Source of the DNA: CAKSEI01 sp964403505
GTDB lineage: Bacteria; Bacillota; Clostridia; Oscillospirales; CAG-272
Direction of reading: 5' to 3'
DNA: 64,000 bases
Assembly: GCA_964403505.1 (NCBI GenBank)
Contig: CAYOFP010000003.1
Coordinates: forward strand, 66,192 to 130,191
Shown here: positions 16,653 through 24,308 of the stretch, piece by piece
Layout: each line of letters opens with the position of its first letter
Numbering within the stretch: position 1 is the first letter of the stretch
Made by a program: the position numbers and the translations under genes
The notes under the pieces: model-generated
The model's input: the letters and a program-made list of their open reading frames with translations, nothing else
Told to the model about the DNA's origin: nothing
Database searches by the model: none

Positions 16653-16661
16653 ATTAGAATA

Positions 16662-16704
16662 ATTAACAATTTCGTAACAAACTTTTTGTGAAAAGTAGTA
16701 TAAT
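16662..16704 (+). promoter_or_regulatory. Promoter of the two-component system with PhoP-box-like repeats
   Basis: A perfect TATAAT lies at 16699-16704 without a good -35 box. Upstream, TTAACA at about 16663 and GTAACA at about 16674 sit 11 bp apart, close to the TTAACA-N5-TTAACA pattern bound by Firmicute PhoP regulators. A weak -35 with an activator site fits autoregulation, which is inference. Confidence 0.45.
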
Positions 16705-16759
16705 GAATTTAGATAAAAAAATAACAATTTTAATATTTCACATAAGGGAGGTAATGAAA

Positions 16760-17446
16760 ATGTCAACCAAGATTCTTGTTATTGATGATGATGAAAACAT
16801 ATGCGAGGTCATACGTGTATACCTTGAGAACGAGGGATACGGCGTTGTCAGCGCAAACAACGGTGAGGACGGTGTCGAGCGGTTCAAATATTATGATCCT
16901 GATCTCGTACTGCTGGACATTATGATGCCCAAAAAGGATGGCTGGACCGTTTTGCGTGAGATAAGGGAGGCTTCCTCAAAGCCGGTTATCATGATAACCG
17001 CAAAGGGAGAGATATTCGATAAGGTGCTCGGCCTCGAGCTGGGCGCAGACGATTTCGTCGTGAAGCCGTTCGACTGCAAGGAGCTGACCGCACGGATCAA
17101 GGCTGTCTTGCGCAGATATCAGGGACATGATAAGGTGAGCGAATCAGAGATAGTAAAATACGAGAATATCGAGATCAGCCTCGAGAAATACGAGCTGAAG
17201 CTCAACGGTGAGAGCGTCGATGTTCCCCCGAAGGAGCTCCAGCTTCTGTACTTCCTCGCATCCAATCATGACAGGGTATTCACCCGCGATCAGCTCCTCG
17301 ATAAGGTATGGGGTTTTGACTATCTCGGAGACTCGAGAACGGTGGACGTGCATGTAAAGCGCTTAAGAGAAAAGCTCGACGGAGTATCTGATAAATGGGC
17401 GCTTGTGACGGTATGGGGCGTAGGATACAAATTCCAGCTCTTATAA
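16760..17446 (+). CDS. OmpR/PhoP-family response regulator
   Basis: About 228 residues from the ATG at 16760, which lies 7 nt after AGGGAGGT; ATGs at 16754 and farther upstream are badly placed. The receiver domain has the acidic pocket IDDDE (9-12), phospho-acceptor Asp53 in LLDIMMP and the MITAK lysine. The winged-helix DNA-binding domain ends DSRTVDVHVKRLREKL and WGVGYKF. It is partnered with the histidine kinase 9 bp downstream. Target genes are not known; a link to phosphate or envelope stress is possible. Confidence 0.93.
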   Translation: MSTKILVIDDDENICEVIRVYLENEGYGVVSANNGEDGVERFKYYDPDLVLLDIMMPKKDGWTVLREIREASSKPVIMITAKGEIFDKVLGLELGADDFVVKPFDCKELTARIKAVLRRYQGHDKVSESEIVKYENIEISLEKYELKLNGESVDVPPKELQLLYFLASNHDRVFTRDQLLDKVWGFDYLGDSRTVDVHVKRLREKLDGVSDKWALVTVWGVGYKFQLL

Positions 17447-17455
17447 TATTCCGTA

Positions 17456-18922
17456 ATGTTTAAAAGCATTTTTTCGCGGTATATTACCGCATTCATGGTC
17501 ATCGTGCTGACAAGCTACCTGGTATTCGCCACAGTGACCGGTTTTATGATAACGATATATTCATCGCAGTCTAATGGAGATATCTCGAAAAAATCCGCAG
17601 ATATCATCAGCGATGCAATGGAACAGGCATATGAGAGATCGGGTTTTGACGATTTCAATCAATATGTTTTCTATGACTCGGCGAATATACGGCAGATAAT
17701 AGATATTATCCCCGAGTATTACAGCGGAGTTTCCGTTATCGTTACCGATAAAGAGGGAACTATATTGATGACCGATGACGAGGGAGAATCCGATATTTTC
17801 GGCACGGTCGTTTCCAAGGATATTTTTAAGAAATTCACGCAGAATATGGATTATGAGGAGTATGGGACGCTTTCCGGTGTGTTTGAAAGTGACAGACATA
17901 TCAGCGGAAAGAAACTGATACACGAGATCACCGGGTGTTACGGCTACGTTTTTGTCAGTTCGTCCGGCTCTGTCATGGCAGATCTTTTGAATGGACTCGT
18001 AAAGACGCTCGGCATCGCCGCCTTGTGGACGCTTGCGGCGACGCTCGTAGCGGTGTATTTTCTGTCGGAGAAGATCATGACGCCTTTGCGGGATATCAGT
18101 GCTGCGACGAAGAAGTTTGCGAAGGGTAATTTCGATGTGAGAATACCGGTGAGCGGCAGCGACGAGATCGCAGAGCTTGCTACGGCGTTCAATAACATGG
18201 CGGTATCGCTCGAGAATAACGATAAGTCACGCAGTATTTTTCTCGGCAACATCTCTCATGATCTGCGCACACCCATGACGACCATCTCCGGATTTGTGGA
18301 CGGTATGCTCGACGGCGCGATACCGAAGGATAAGTATGACTATTATCTTCGCATTGTATCAAACGAGACGAAGCGTTTGTCGCGTCTTGTTTCCACTCTT
18401 CTTGATATAACGAAGATACAGGCAGGCGAGCGGAAGTTTAACAGTACCGAGTTTGATATATGCGAAACGGCAAGACAGATCATAATATCGTGTGAGCAAA
18501 GATTAAACGATAAGCATCTCGATGTGGAGTTTGTCTGTGACGAGGATAATATGCTCGTATATGCAGATACCGACGCAGTCTATCAGGTGCTCTATAATCT
18601 TTGCGATAATGCGATCAAGTTTTCAGACGACGGAGGAAAATACCGTGTATCTGTCGTTCGTGATGAGGATAAGGTATTTGTTTCCGTATATAATGAGGGC
18701 ACGGGAATCAAGGCAGAGGAACTGCCGTTTATCTTCGACCGTTTTTATAAAAGTGATAAAAGCCGGGGGCTCGATCGTACAGGTGTCGGGCTGGGACTGT
18801 ATATCTGCAAGGCGATCGTAGAGGCTCAGGGCGAGGAGATCTGGGTCAAAAGCGAATACGGCAAAAACTGCGAGTTCGTATTTACGCTGCAAAGTGCTCT
18901 GAGTAGCGAAGAGGATATTTGA
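17456..18922 (+). CDS. Sensor histidine kinase
   Basis: A 488-residue membrane kinase. The first transmembrane helix is at about 10-32, an extracellular sensor region of about 145 residues follows, and a second helix is at about 180-202. Then come a HAMP linker, the HisKA box FLGNISHDLRTPM (phospho-acceptor His268) and an ATPase domain with NLCDNAIKF (N box), DRTGVGLGLYI (G boxes) and FDRFYKSD (F box). All catalytic motifs are present. The sensor domain shows no family I can name. It is transcribed with the response regulator. Confidence 0.95.
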   Translation: MFKSIFSRYITAFMVIVLTSYLVFATVTGFMITIYSSQSNGDISKKSADIISDAMEQAYERSGFDDFNQYVFYDSANIRQIIDIIPEYYSGVSVIVTDKEGTILMTDDEGESDIFGTVVSKDIFKKFTQNMDYEEYGTLSGVFESDRHISGKKLIHEITGCYGYVFVSSSGSVMADLLNGLVKTLGIAALWTLAATLVAVYFLSEKIMTPLRDISAATKKFAKGNFDVRIPVSGSDEIAELATAFNNMAVSLENNDKSRSIFLGNISHDLRTPMTTISGFVDGMLDGAIPKDKYDYYLRIVSNETKRLSRLVSTLLDITKIQAGERKFNSTEFDICETARQIIISCEQRLNDKHLDVEFVCDEDNMLVYADTDAVYQVLYNLCDNAIKFSDDGGKYRVSVVRDEDKVFVSVYNEGTGIKAEELPFIFDRFYKSDKSRGLDRTGVGLGLYICKAIVEAQGEEIWVKSEYGKNCEFVFTLQSALSSEEDI

Positions 18923-18947
18923 CAGAATTCTTTTCAGGGGTGATGAT

Positions 18948-19520
18948 TTGCAAGACCGTAAAGGTTTTATAAAAAAAGAGAATACTGCAGACGTCTCGTA
19001 CGGCGGATATAAATATCGCTTTAGTTACGATAATTATATGAGAGCGGAGGGAAGACGCGCGCAAAAGCTTCAGAATAAAGGCAAGCGCACGTATATTGCC
19101 GCGCTGGGGACGGTTCTTGCACTGTGCCTTTCAGGCATTGCCTTTGCCGTTTGCTACGATTTCGGCATACTGACGGGTGATTCGGCCGTCGCACCTGCGT
19201 TTATCAATATCTGTGACGGCAGAAAGTATGACAATCGGGAATTCGGTGATTTCGCGTGCGAGAGTGTCAGCGAAGAGGCTGTAGAGAAATACCATCTTCC
19301 TGCCGGCATCGTGCTGACTTATGTCAGTGCGTTTCCCGAGTATCATTATAACGATAATAAGTTGGTCGAAGGCGATATCATAGTAGCTGTCAACGATATC
19401 GAGATAACGTGTGTCAAGGATTTTTGCAATTTTGTCAAAGATAAGGAGAACGGCTATCCCGTGGTATTCGATATTTACAGAAAGGGCGGGTTCATCAGTG
19501 TGAACTATGTGATAAACTGA
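18948..19520 (+). CDS. Membrane-anchored PDZ-domain protein
   Basis: A 190-residue protein starting with TTG after AGGGGTGATG. A basic cytoplasmic stretch of about 45 residues precedes one transmembrane helix (about 49-72). The outer part has a PDZ-like fold (GIVLTYV ... KLVEGDIIVAVNDIEI ... GYPVVFDIYRKGG), similar to the PDZ of trypsin-like DegP/HtrA proteases, but no protease domain is present. It follows the two-component genes closely, so it may be a sensor adaptor or a regulated envelope protein. No specific function can be given. Confidence 0.75.
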   Translation: MQDRKGFIKKENTADVSYGGYKYRFSYDNYMRAEGRRAQKLQNKGKRTYIAALGTVLALCLSGIAFAVCYDFGILTGDSAVAPAFINICDGRKYDNREFGDFACESVSEEAVEKYHLPAGIVLTYVSAFPEYHYNDNKLVEGDIIVAVNDIEITCVKDFCNFVKDKENGYPVVFDIYRKGGFISVNYVIN

Positions 19521-19521
19521 T

Positions 19522-20031
19522 ATGAACGACATTTTGAAAAGGATTGTACTGTTTGCGGTGATCATTGCCGTTTCGGCCGCAGTATTTTTCGGCGGTGTGT
19601 TTGTGTATTTGAATTCTCAGAACGGCAAAATAGATACGCTCGTGCGTGAGTATAATGCGCTGTATTTATCTGTCTTTGATACTGATGTGTCCCTCGATGG
19701 GGCAGAACTGCAAGAGGCTCTCGACGGATATCTGTCGGGCTCTGCGCGGGATAAAACAAAGCAGAACTTAGTGTCGGCGCTTACCTATATGAGTGTCGGA
19801 ACAAAGATGGTGAATCAATACCGCAAGGATATATTGAGTATAGATATCGACCGTAGAGAAGGAAAGACTGTTGCAACGATGCGCTCTTATGTCACCTTTG
19901 ACGGTTGGGGCGAGTATGTCGTCGGGCAGACCCAGAATATCAAGATAAACGGTATTTGCATTGATGTCTATACACTAGAAAAATCAGACGGCGAATGGAA
20001 GATAGCCGACATAAAAACCGAATATGAATAA
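19522..20031 (+). CDS. Membrane-anchored protein of unknown function
   Basis: A 169-residue protein with one N-terminal transmembrane helix (about 8-30) and an extracytoplasmic domain. The C-terminal region (GKTVATMRSYVTFDGW ... YTLEKSDGEWKIADIKTEYE) resembles NTF2-like or DUF4829-type secreted domains. It begins 2 bp after the PDZ gene and ends at a terminator, so it is the last gene of the two-component operon. I do not recognise a named family. Confidence 0.7.
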   Translation: MNDILKRIVLFAVIIAVSAAVFFGGVFVYLNSQNGKIDTLVREYNALYLSVFDTDVSLDGAELQEALDGYLSGSARDKTKQNLVSALTYMSVGTKMVNQYRKDILSIDIDRREGKTVATMRSYVTFDGWGEYVVGQTQNIKINGICIDVYTLEKSDGEWKIADIKTEYE

Positions 20032-20040
20032 GTTGTTAGT

Positions 20041-20077
20041 AAAAACAGCAGATGCTATGGCATCTGCTGTTTTTTTA
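20041..20077. terminator. Bidirectional terminator between the two-component operon and rpe
   Basis: AAAACAGCAGATGC, loop TATG and GCATCTGCTGTTTT form a 14-bp stem with A and T runs on either side. It can end both the plus-strand operon and minus-strand rpe. Confidence 0.9.
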
Positions 20078-20731
20078 TATCTCTGCGTTTTTTCTTAATT
20101 TTGCAATTGCGTCTGCTACATCGGGAGCTTTGAAAACGGCGCTTCCTGCGACGAATATCTGCGCTCCGGCTCTTGCCGCATCTGCGATATTGTCTTTTGT
20201 GATGCCTCCGTCGACCTCGATCGTGAAGCCGAGGTTTTTTTCATCTCTCATAGCTTTTATCTTCTTAACGGATTCGAGCGTCTCAGGTATAAGTGCCTGA
20301 CCGCCGAATCCCGGCTCTACCGTCATGACCAGTACCATATCGCAGTATGTAAGATATGGCTCTATCTTCATCGGGTCTGTTTTGGGTTTGATCGAAAGTC
20401 CCGCTTTTTTGCCTGCGGCTTTGATCTCCGAGAGGGTTTTCAGTACATCGCCGCATGCCTCGTAATGGACGGTTATTATGTCTGCACCTGCTTTTGCGAA
20501 GTCGTTTATGTACCGTATTGGCTCATCTATCATCAGATGTACGTCGAAAATTCTGTCGGTCGTCCCTCTGATCGAGCTGATAATGCATGGGCCGAGCGTG
20601 ATGTTCGGTACGAATGCGCCGTCCATGACATCGATGTGTACATATTCTGCGCCTGCGGCGTCGATTTTTTTGCACTCGTCGCCTAGCCGTGCAAAGTCTG
20701 CCGATAATATAGACGGTGAAATAATTGCCAT
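20075..20731 (-). CDS. rpe: Ribulose-phosphate 3-epimerase
   Basis: A 218-residue TIM-barrel enzyme of normal length. Signatures are ILSADFARLG, VHIDVMDGAFVPNIT (metal ligands), HLMIDEP, VLVMTVEPGFGGQ and VDGGI. It interconverts ribulose-5-phosphate and xylulose-5-phosphate in the pentose phosphate pathway. An AGGAGAA site precedes the ATG. In many Firmicutes rpe follows rsgA; here rsgA is about 42 kb away and rpe instead lies beyond ispD-ispF, separated from them by a MITE and a hairpin region. Confidence 0.97.
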   Translation of the reverse strand: MAIISPSILSADFARLGDECKKIDAAGAEYVHIDVMDGAFVPNITLGPCIISSIRGTTDRIFDVHLMIDEPIRYINDFAKAGADIITVHYEACGDVLKTLSEIKAAGKKAGLSIKPKTDPMKIEPYLTYCDMVLVMTVEPGFGGQALIPETLESVKKIKAMRDEKNLGFTIEVDGGITKDNIADAARAGAQIFVAGSAVFKAPDVADAIAKLRKNAEI

Positions 20732-20793
20732 TTTTTCAGTTCTCCTTTTGTGTCAATGACCCGTGTTTTTCATAAAATGTAAAGTAAAGATAC

Positions 20794-20898
20794 GATGGCG
20801 GAACGGTGTGCCGATGTATAAAGTAACGGATGCTGAACGAATTTCGCACCGTGTTCCCATCTGTGGGGAGAACGCTTGGTAACAGGCGTTCTCTTTTT
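20794..20898 (+). ncRNA. Candidate small structured RNA, or hairpins in the rpe leader
   Basis: On the plus strand GATGGCGGAAC ... TGC (20794-20811) pairs imperfectly with GCA ... GTTCCCATC (about 20846-20861). It is followed by a clean terminator: GAGAACGC (20868-20875), a 10-nt loop, GCGTTCTC (20886-20893) and TTTTT. No gene on this strand explains that terminator, so a short RNA is possible. I found no convincing promoter. The same hairpins on the minus strand would lie in the leader of rpe. Confidence 0.35.
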
Positions 20899-21072
20899 AA
20901 GGCAATGCCGCATGATTCTGACGGTGGAATTGCGCCGACAGATTTTTCGTCAGACAAAACAAATTGAGGAGGCGAGAGTAGAGCCTCTGCCGACGAAATT
21001 TGTGAAATATGACGGGAAATGTGCAAGCAAGTGTACCGTCAAGGCGTCAGTGAATTATGCGGTGTTGTCTTA
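20898..21072 (+). mobile_element. MITE-like element, family A, copy 2
   Basis: A 175-bp element in the opposite orientation to the copy at 11073-11238. Its ends are TAAGGCAATGCCGCATGATT and, reading inward from the other side, TAAGACAACACCGCATAATT. Both are bounded by TA. An internal hairpin (20917-20926 with 20933-20942) followed by TTTTT corresponds to the terminator of copy 1. The right terminal TTA (21070-21072) is the ispF stop codon. The short open frames inside look non-coding. Confidence 0.8.
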
Positions 21073-21552
21073 TTTTTTTTCAATGAGGCAGACAGCATGG
21101 GCCGCTATTCCGGAGCCGTCTCCCGTAAAGCCGAGGCGTTCCTCGGTCGTTGCCTTGCAGTTGATGTTTTCTATATCGGTATGAAATACCCTCGCAATAT
21201 TTTCCTGCATCATATCTATATACGGTGCTAATTTCGGCGCTTGTGCGATGACCGTCGCATCAATATTTCCGATTCTATATCCTGCACCGTCCATCAGCGA
21301 GAATACATGAGCGCAGAGCTTCATGCTTGATATCCCTTTGTAGTGCTTATCGCTGTCGGGGAAGTGCCCTCCGATATCGCCTTTTGCGAGAGCGCCGAGC
21401 AGTGCATCCATTACCGCATGGAGCAGTACGTCGGCATCCGAATGCCCGTCGAGCCCTTTTTCGTAGGGGATTTCCACACCGCCGAGTATGAGGGAGCGTC
21501 CCTCTTTGAGCCTGTGAACATCATATCCGTGACCTATTCTGATATCAGCCAT
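21070..21552 (-). CDS. ispF: 2-C-methyl-D-erythritol 2,4-cyclodiphosphate synthase
   Basis: A 160-residue enzyme with GHGYDVHRL (metal-binding Asp and His), HSDADVLLHAVMDALLGA and the C-terminal TTEERLGFTGDGSGI. It performs the fifth step of the non-mevalonate isoprenoid pathway. Its start overlaps the end of ispD by 8 bp. The stop codon TAA is the end of MITE copy 2, and the protein keeps a normal family length. Together with dxr and ispG in this window it indicates a working MEP pathway. Confidence 0.97.
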   Translation of the reverse strand: MADIRIGHGYDVHRLKEGRSLILGGVEIPYEKGLDGHSDADVLLHAVMDALLGALAKGDIGGHFPDSDKHYKGISSMKLCAHVFSLMDGAGYRIGNIDATVIAQAPKLAPYIDMMQENIARVFHTDIENINCKATTEERLGFTGDGSGIAAHAVCLIEKK

Positions 21553-22297
21553 TTACACCTCGCATATCAAGTATGTTTTCCGCCGTTTTGAGATCCTCCG
21601 GCGTGGTAATCTTTATATTCTCATATCCGCAGTCGACGAGCTTGATTTTGAAGCCGATCTTTTCGACGAGCGAGCAGTCGTCCGTGCCTTCAAAGCCTTG
21701 CTTTTTTGCGGTAAATGCCGCCGCACGGTATATCTCCGCACGAAATATCTGAGGTGTCTGGGCGTTCCATGTATGTGCACGCTCGGGGGTATGCTCGATA
21801 TAGCCCGAGGCGTTTGATATTTTTACGGTATCTTTTGCGCGCGATGCGGCGCAGGCGCAGTTGTATTTGCGTGCGGCGTCGAGCGTGTCAGAGATGTTTT
21901 TGCCTGTCACTAAGGGGCGTGCGCCGTCGTGTATTAAAATGAATCTGCATTTTTTATCGAGTTTCGATAATGCGCAGAAAACAGACTCCTGCCTTGTTTT
22001 TCCGCCTTTTACGACTGCCTTTATTTTCGTGTAGCCGTATGAATCGATGAGGCGTTTGTAGTAGCTCATGTCTTCTTCACGTGCTACGATGATGATCTCG
22101 TCGACATCTTCGGCGTCTTCGAAAGCGAATATCGTGCGTGCGATGACGGGCATTCCGCACAAAGGCAAAAACTGCTTGGGCGTGTTACCACCCATGCGGC
22201 TTCCCGAGCCTGCCGCCACGATCACTGCGCTGACAAATCCTTTTTCATGTCCGGTGGAGGCTTTTACTATGCCTTTGAGCCATGAGCTTAGTGACAT
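21545..22297 (-). CDS. ispD: 2-C-methyl-D-erythritol 4-phosphate cytidylyltransferase
   Basis: A 250-residue nucleotidyltransferase with AAGSGSRMGGNTPKQF (CTP-binding loop), HDGARPLV and AKDTVK. It couples MEP to CTP in the isoprenoid pathway. About 18 N-terminal residues precede the usual family start, so translation might begin farther in. It overlaps ispF in the same operon and has its own promoter. Confidence 0.96.
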   Translation of the reverse strand: MSLSSWLKGIVKASTGHEKGFVSAVIVAAGSGSRMGGNTPKQFLPLCGMPVIARTIFAFEDAEDVDEIIIVAREEDMSYYKRLIDSYGYTKIKAVVKGGKTRQESVFCALSKLDKKCRFILIHDGARPLVTGKNISDTLDAARKYNCACAASRAKDTVKISNASGYIEHTPERAHTWNAQTPQIFRAEIYRAAAFTAKKQGFEGTDDCSLVEKIGFKIKLVDCGYENIKITTPEDLKTAENILDMRGVNG

Positions 22298-22326
22298 TCT
22301 TTATCCTTTCAAATCTCTTTTTTATC

Positions 22327-22355
22327 ATTGTATCACAAACTGAGAAATTTTTAAA
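22327..22355 (-). promoter_or_regulatory. Promoter of ispD-ispF
   Basis: On the minus strand an extended -10, TGATACAAT (plus positions 22327-22335), with a weak TTTAAA -35 17 bp upstream. It lies about 30 bp from the ispD start. Confidence 0.65.
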
Positions 22356-22395
22356 TATAAAGCCAAAAAATTAACAATAAAATTATCTATATTGT

Positions 22396-22424
22396 TTGTA
22401 ATTCTTTATAAAATATGTTATTAT
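22396..22424 (+). promoter_or_regulatory. Promoter of the cdaA operon
   Basis: TTGTAA (22396-22401), a 17-bp spacer and TATTAT (22419-22424) in a very A/T-rich region, about 35 bp before cdaA. Confidence 0.65.
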
Positions 22425-22458
22425 ATATATAACACTAAAATAGGCGAGGTATATGGTA

Positions 22459-23316
22459 ATGCTGGACACTCTTGAATCTATGCTGAGTTATGTTTTTTCT
22501 CAACTGAAATCAATAAGGATAAACGATATTATAGATATCCTTATCGTTGCCGTCGTTCTGTATTATATTTTTAAGTTCGTACGTGAGCGCCGTGCCAGTC
22601 GTCTCGCCATCGGTATAGGATTGCTTTTTCTGTTATACTTGCTGAGCGATATGTTTGATCTGAATACCATAAAGTTTATTATGGGCAGTGTGTTCCAGGT
22701 CGGTCTCATTGCGATCATCATCGTTTTTCAGCCCGAGTTCCGATCCATGCTCGAGAGCTTTGGCGGACAGGCGAAAAAACTTCGTACACTCGGTCAGACG
22801 GATAAAGCTCAGAATGAGCTCGACGGTATCGTCGAGGCGGCGTGTGAGCTCTCACGTGATAAGACGGGCGCTCTGATGGTCATAGAGCGTGAAACGCCCT
22901 TAGGCGATTACATCAAGAGCGGTTCGGTCATCAATGCCGATATCTCATCGATACTTCTTCGAAATCTGTTTTTCAATAAATCGCCGCTTCATGACGGCGC
23001 CGTCATAATCAAGGGCGGGCGTATCTATGCGGCAGGATGTTTTTTGCCGCTGTCGATGGATAGTGAGATAATGAAGGAGCTCGGCACACGCCACCGTGCG
23101 GCGATCGGCCTGAGTGAGAACAGCGACGCCGTCGTCATCGTGGTAAGCGAGGAGACGGGAGTGATATCCGTCGCAAGGCACGGTGAGCTCGAGCGCGGCT
23201 TTGACGGCGAGGGACTCAGAAAGTATCTTACCGCACTGATAAATGACGATAATGCACAGATGACGCTGAAGCGCAGAGGCGCAAGACGATTCAGAGATAA
23301 GGAGAAAGGTGAATGA
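22459..23316 (+). CDS. cdaA: Diadenylate cyclase CdaA
   Basis: About 285 residues from the ATG at 22459, which is 8 nt after GAGGT; an in-frame ATG at 22453 is too close to that site. Three N-terminal transmembrane helices precede a DisA_N domain with the catalytic motifs HDGAVII and GTRHRAAIGLSE. It makes cyclic di-AMP from two ATP molecules at the membrane, controlling potassium and osmolyte uptake. It overlaps cdaR by 4 bp. The glmM gene often found third in this operon is absent. Confidence 0.96.
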   Translation: MLDTLESMLSYVFSQLKSIRINDIIDILIVAVVLYYIFKFVRERRASRLAIGIGLLFLLYLLSDMFDLNTIKFIMGSVFQVGLIAIIIVFQPEFRSMLESFGGQAKKLRTLGQTDKAQNELDGIVEAACELSRDKTGALMVIERETPLGDYIKSGSVINADISSILLRNLFFNKSPLHDGAVIIKGGRIYAAGCFLPLSMDSEIMKELGTRHRAAIGLSENSDAVVIVVSEETGVISVARHGELERGFDGEGLRKYLTALINDDNAQMTLKRRGARRFRDKEKGE

Positions 23317-24308
23317 TGAAAAGTAACGTTGAAAATAAAAACGGACGCTCTCCCGTATTTCCGATCATACTTTCCCTTATTTGCGCCGTCGTGCTGTGGA
23401 TGTATGTAATGAGTGTAGAGAGCCCGTCGTATAAGCAGACGTTCAAGGACGTTGAGGTAGTACTTCAGAATGAATCTGTCATTTCCAAAAACGGTCTTTC
23501 GGTTCTGTCAGGAAACGGACGCACCGTAGATGTCACCGTTATGGGCAGAAAGAGTCTGATAAACCGTATGAGCTCGGACGATATCGTAGCCTATGTAGAC
23601 CTGAGCGGCATAAACTCCTCGGGTACATACCAGCCCGAGATAAAGACGGAGCTGCAAACGGGACTGACCCTTGACAGCCTGAGTGAAAAGACCATCACGG
23701 TATATATTGATATGACTACATCAAAGACAGTGCCGATCGATTCCGATATTGAATATAACGGCGGTGTCACCAAGGGGAAGGGATACTCAATGGGGAAGCC
23801 GTATATCCTTGCAACGGCAGACATGCAGGATGCGGCATCTGTCGTTGTCAATGGCCCTGTGACGATACTGAATACGATTTCCTATGCAAAGGTGCGCACT
23901 GTCGAGCTCGGAGCGATTACCAGCTCGGTAACGTTTATGAGTCCGCTCGTCCTTTACAGCGAGAAGGGTGTTGAGGTCAAGAATCAGTATGTGTCCTTAG
24001 TTACTCCGTCTGTATCCGTGTATTTCCCGGTGGTCACCGAGAGGGATATAGCGGTAGCGCCGAACTTTACAGGCTCTTTTGATACATCGAAGTATTCGTA
24101 TACGGTGAGCCCTGCGACCGTCAGGGTACGGGCCGAGGAGTCTGTTTTAGACAGTATCACATCTGTCACCTTTGATGTTTCCAAGAGTGATTCCGCACTT
24201 TTGGGCGTGACGAAATATGAGCTTCCCGCAGAGGGGCTCGAAATAGCGGACGGCACAACGGAGGTGTCGCTCACCGTAAAGACGAAGCAGGATAGCAAGT
24301 CAAAGTGA
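23313..24308 (+). CDS. cdaR: CdaR, YbbR-domain regulator of CdaA
   Basis: A 331-residue protein with one N-terminal transmembrane helix (about 15-33) and three or four extracellular YbbR repeats, each with a pattern such as VDVTVMGRKSLINRM and VRVRAEESVLDSI. CdaR binds CdaA and adjusts c-di-AMP synthesis. The ATG overlaps the cdaA stop. The next gene starts with GTG in a 4-bp overlap. Confidence 0.92.
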   Translation: MMKSNVENKNGRSPVFPIILSLICAVVLWMYVMSVESPSYKQTFKDVEVVLQNESVISKNGLSVLSGNGRTVDVTVMGRKSLINRMSSDDIVAYVDLSGINSSGTYQPEIKTELQTGLTLDSLSEKTITVYIDMTTSKTVPIDSDIEYNGGVTKGKGYSMGKPYILATADMQDAASVVVNGPVTILNTISYAKVRTVELGAITSSVTFMSPLVLYSEKGVEVKNQYVSLVTPSVSVYFPVVTERDIAVAPNFTGSFDTSKYSYTVSPATVRVRAEESVLDSITSVTFDVSKSDSALLGVTKYELPAEGLEIADGTTEVSLTVKTKQDSKSK

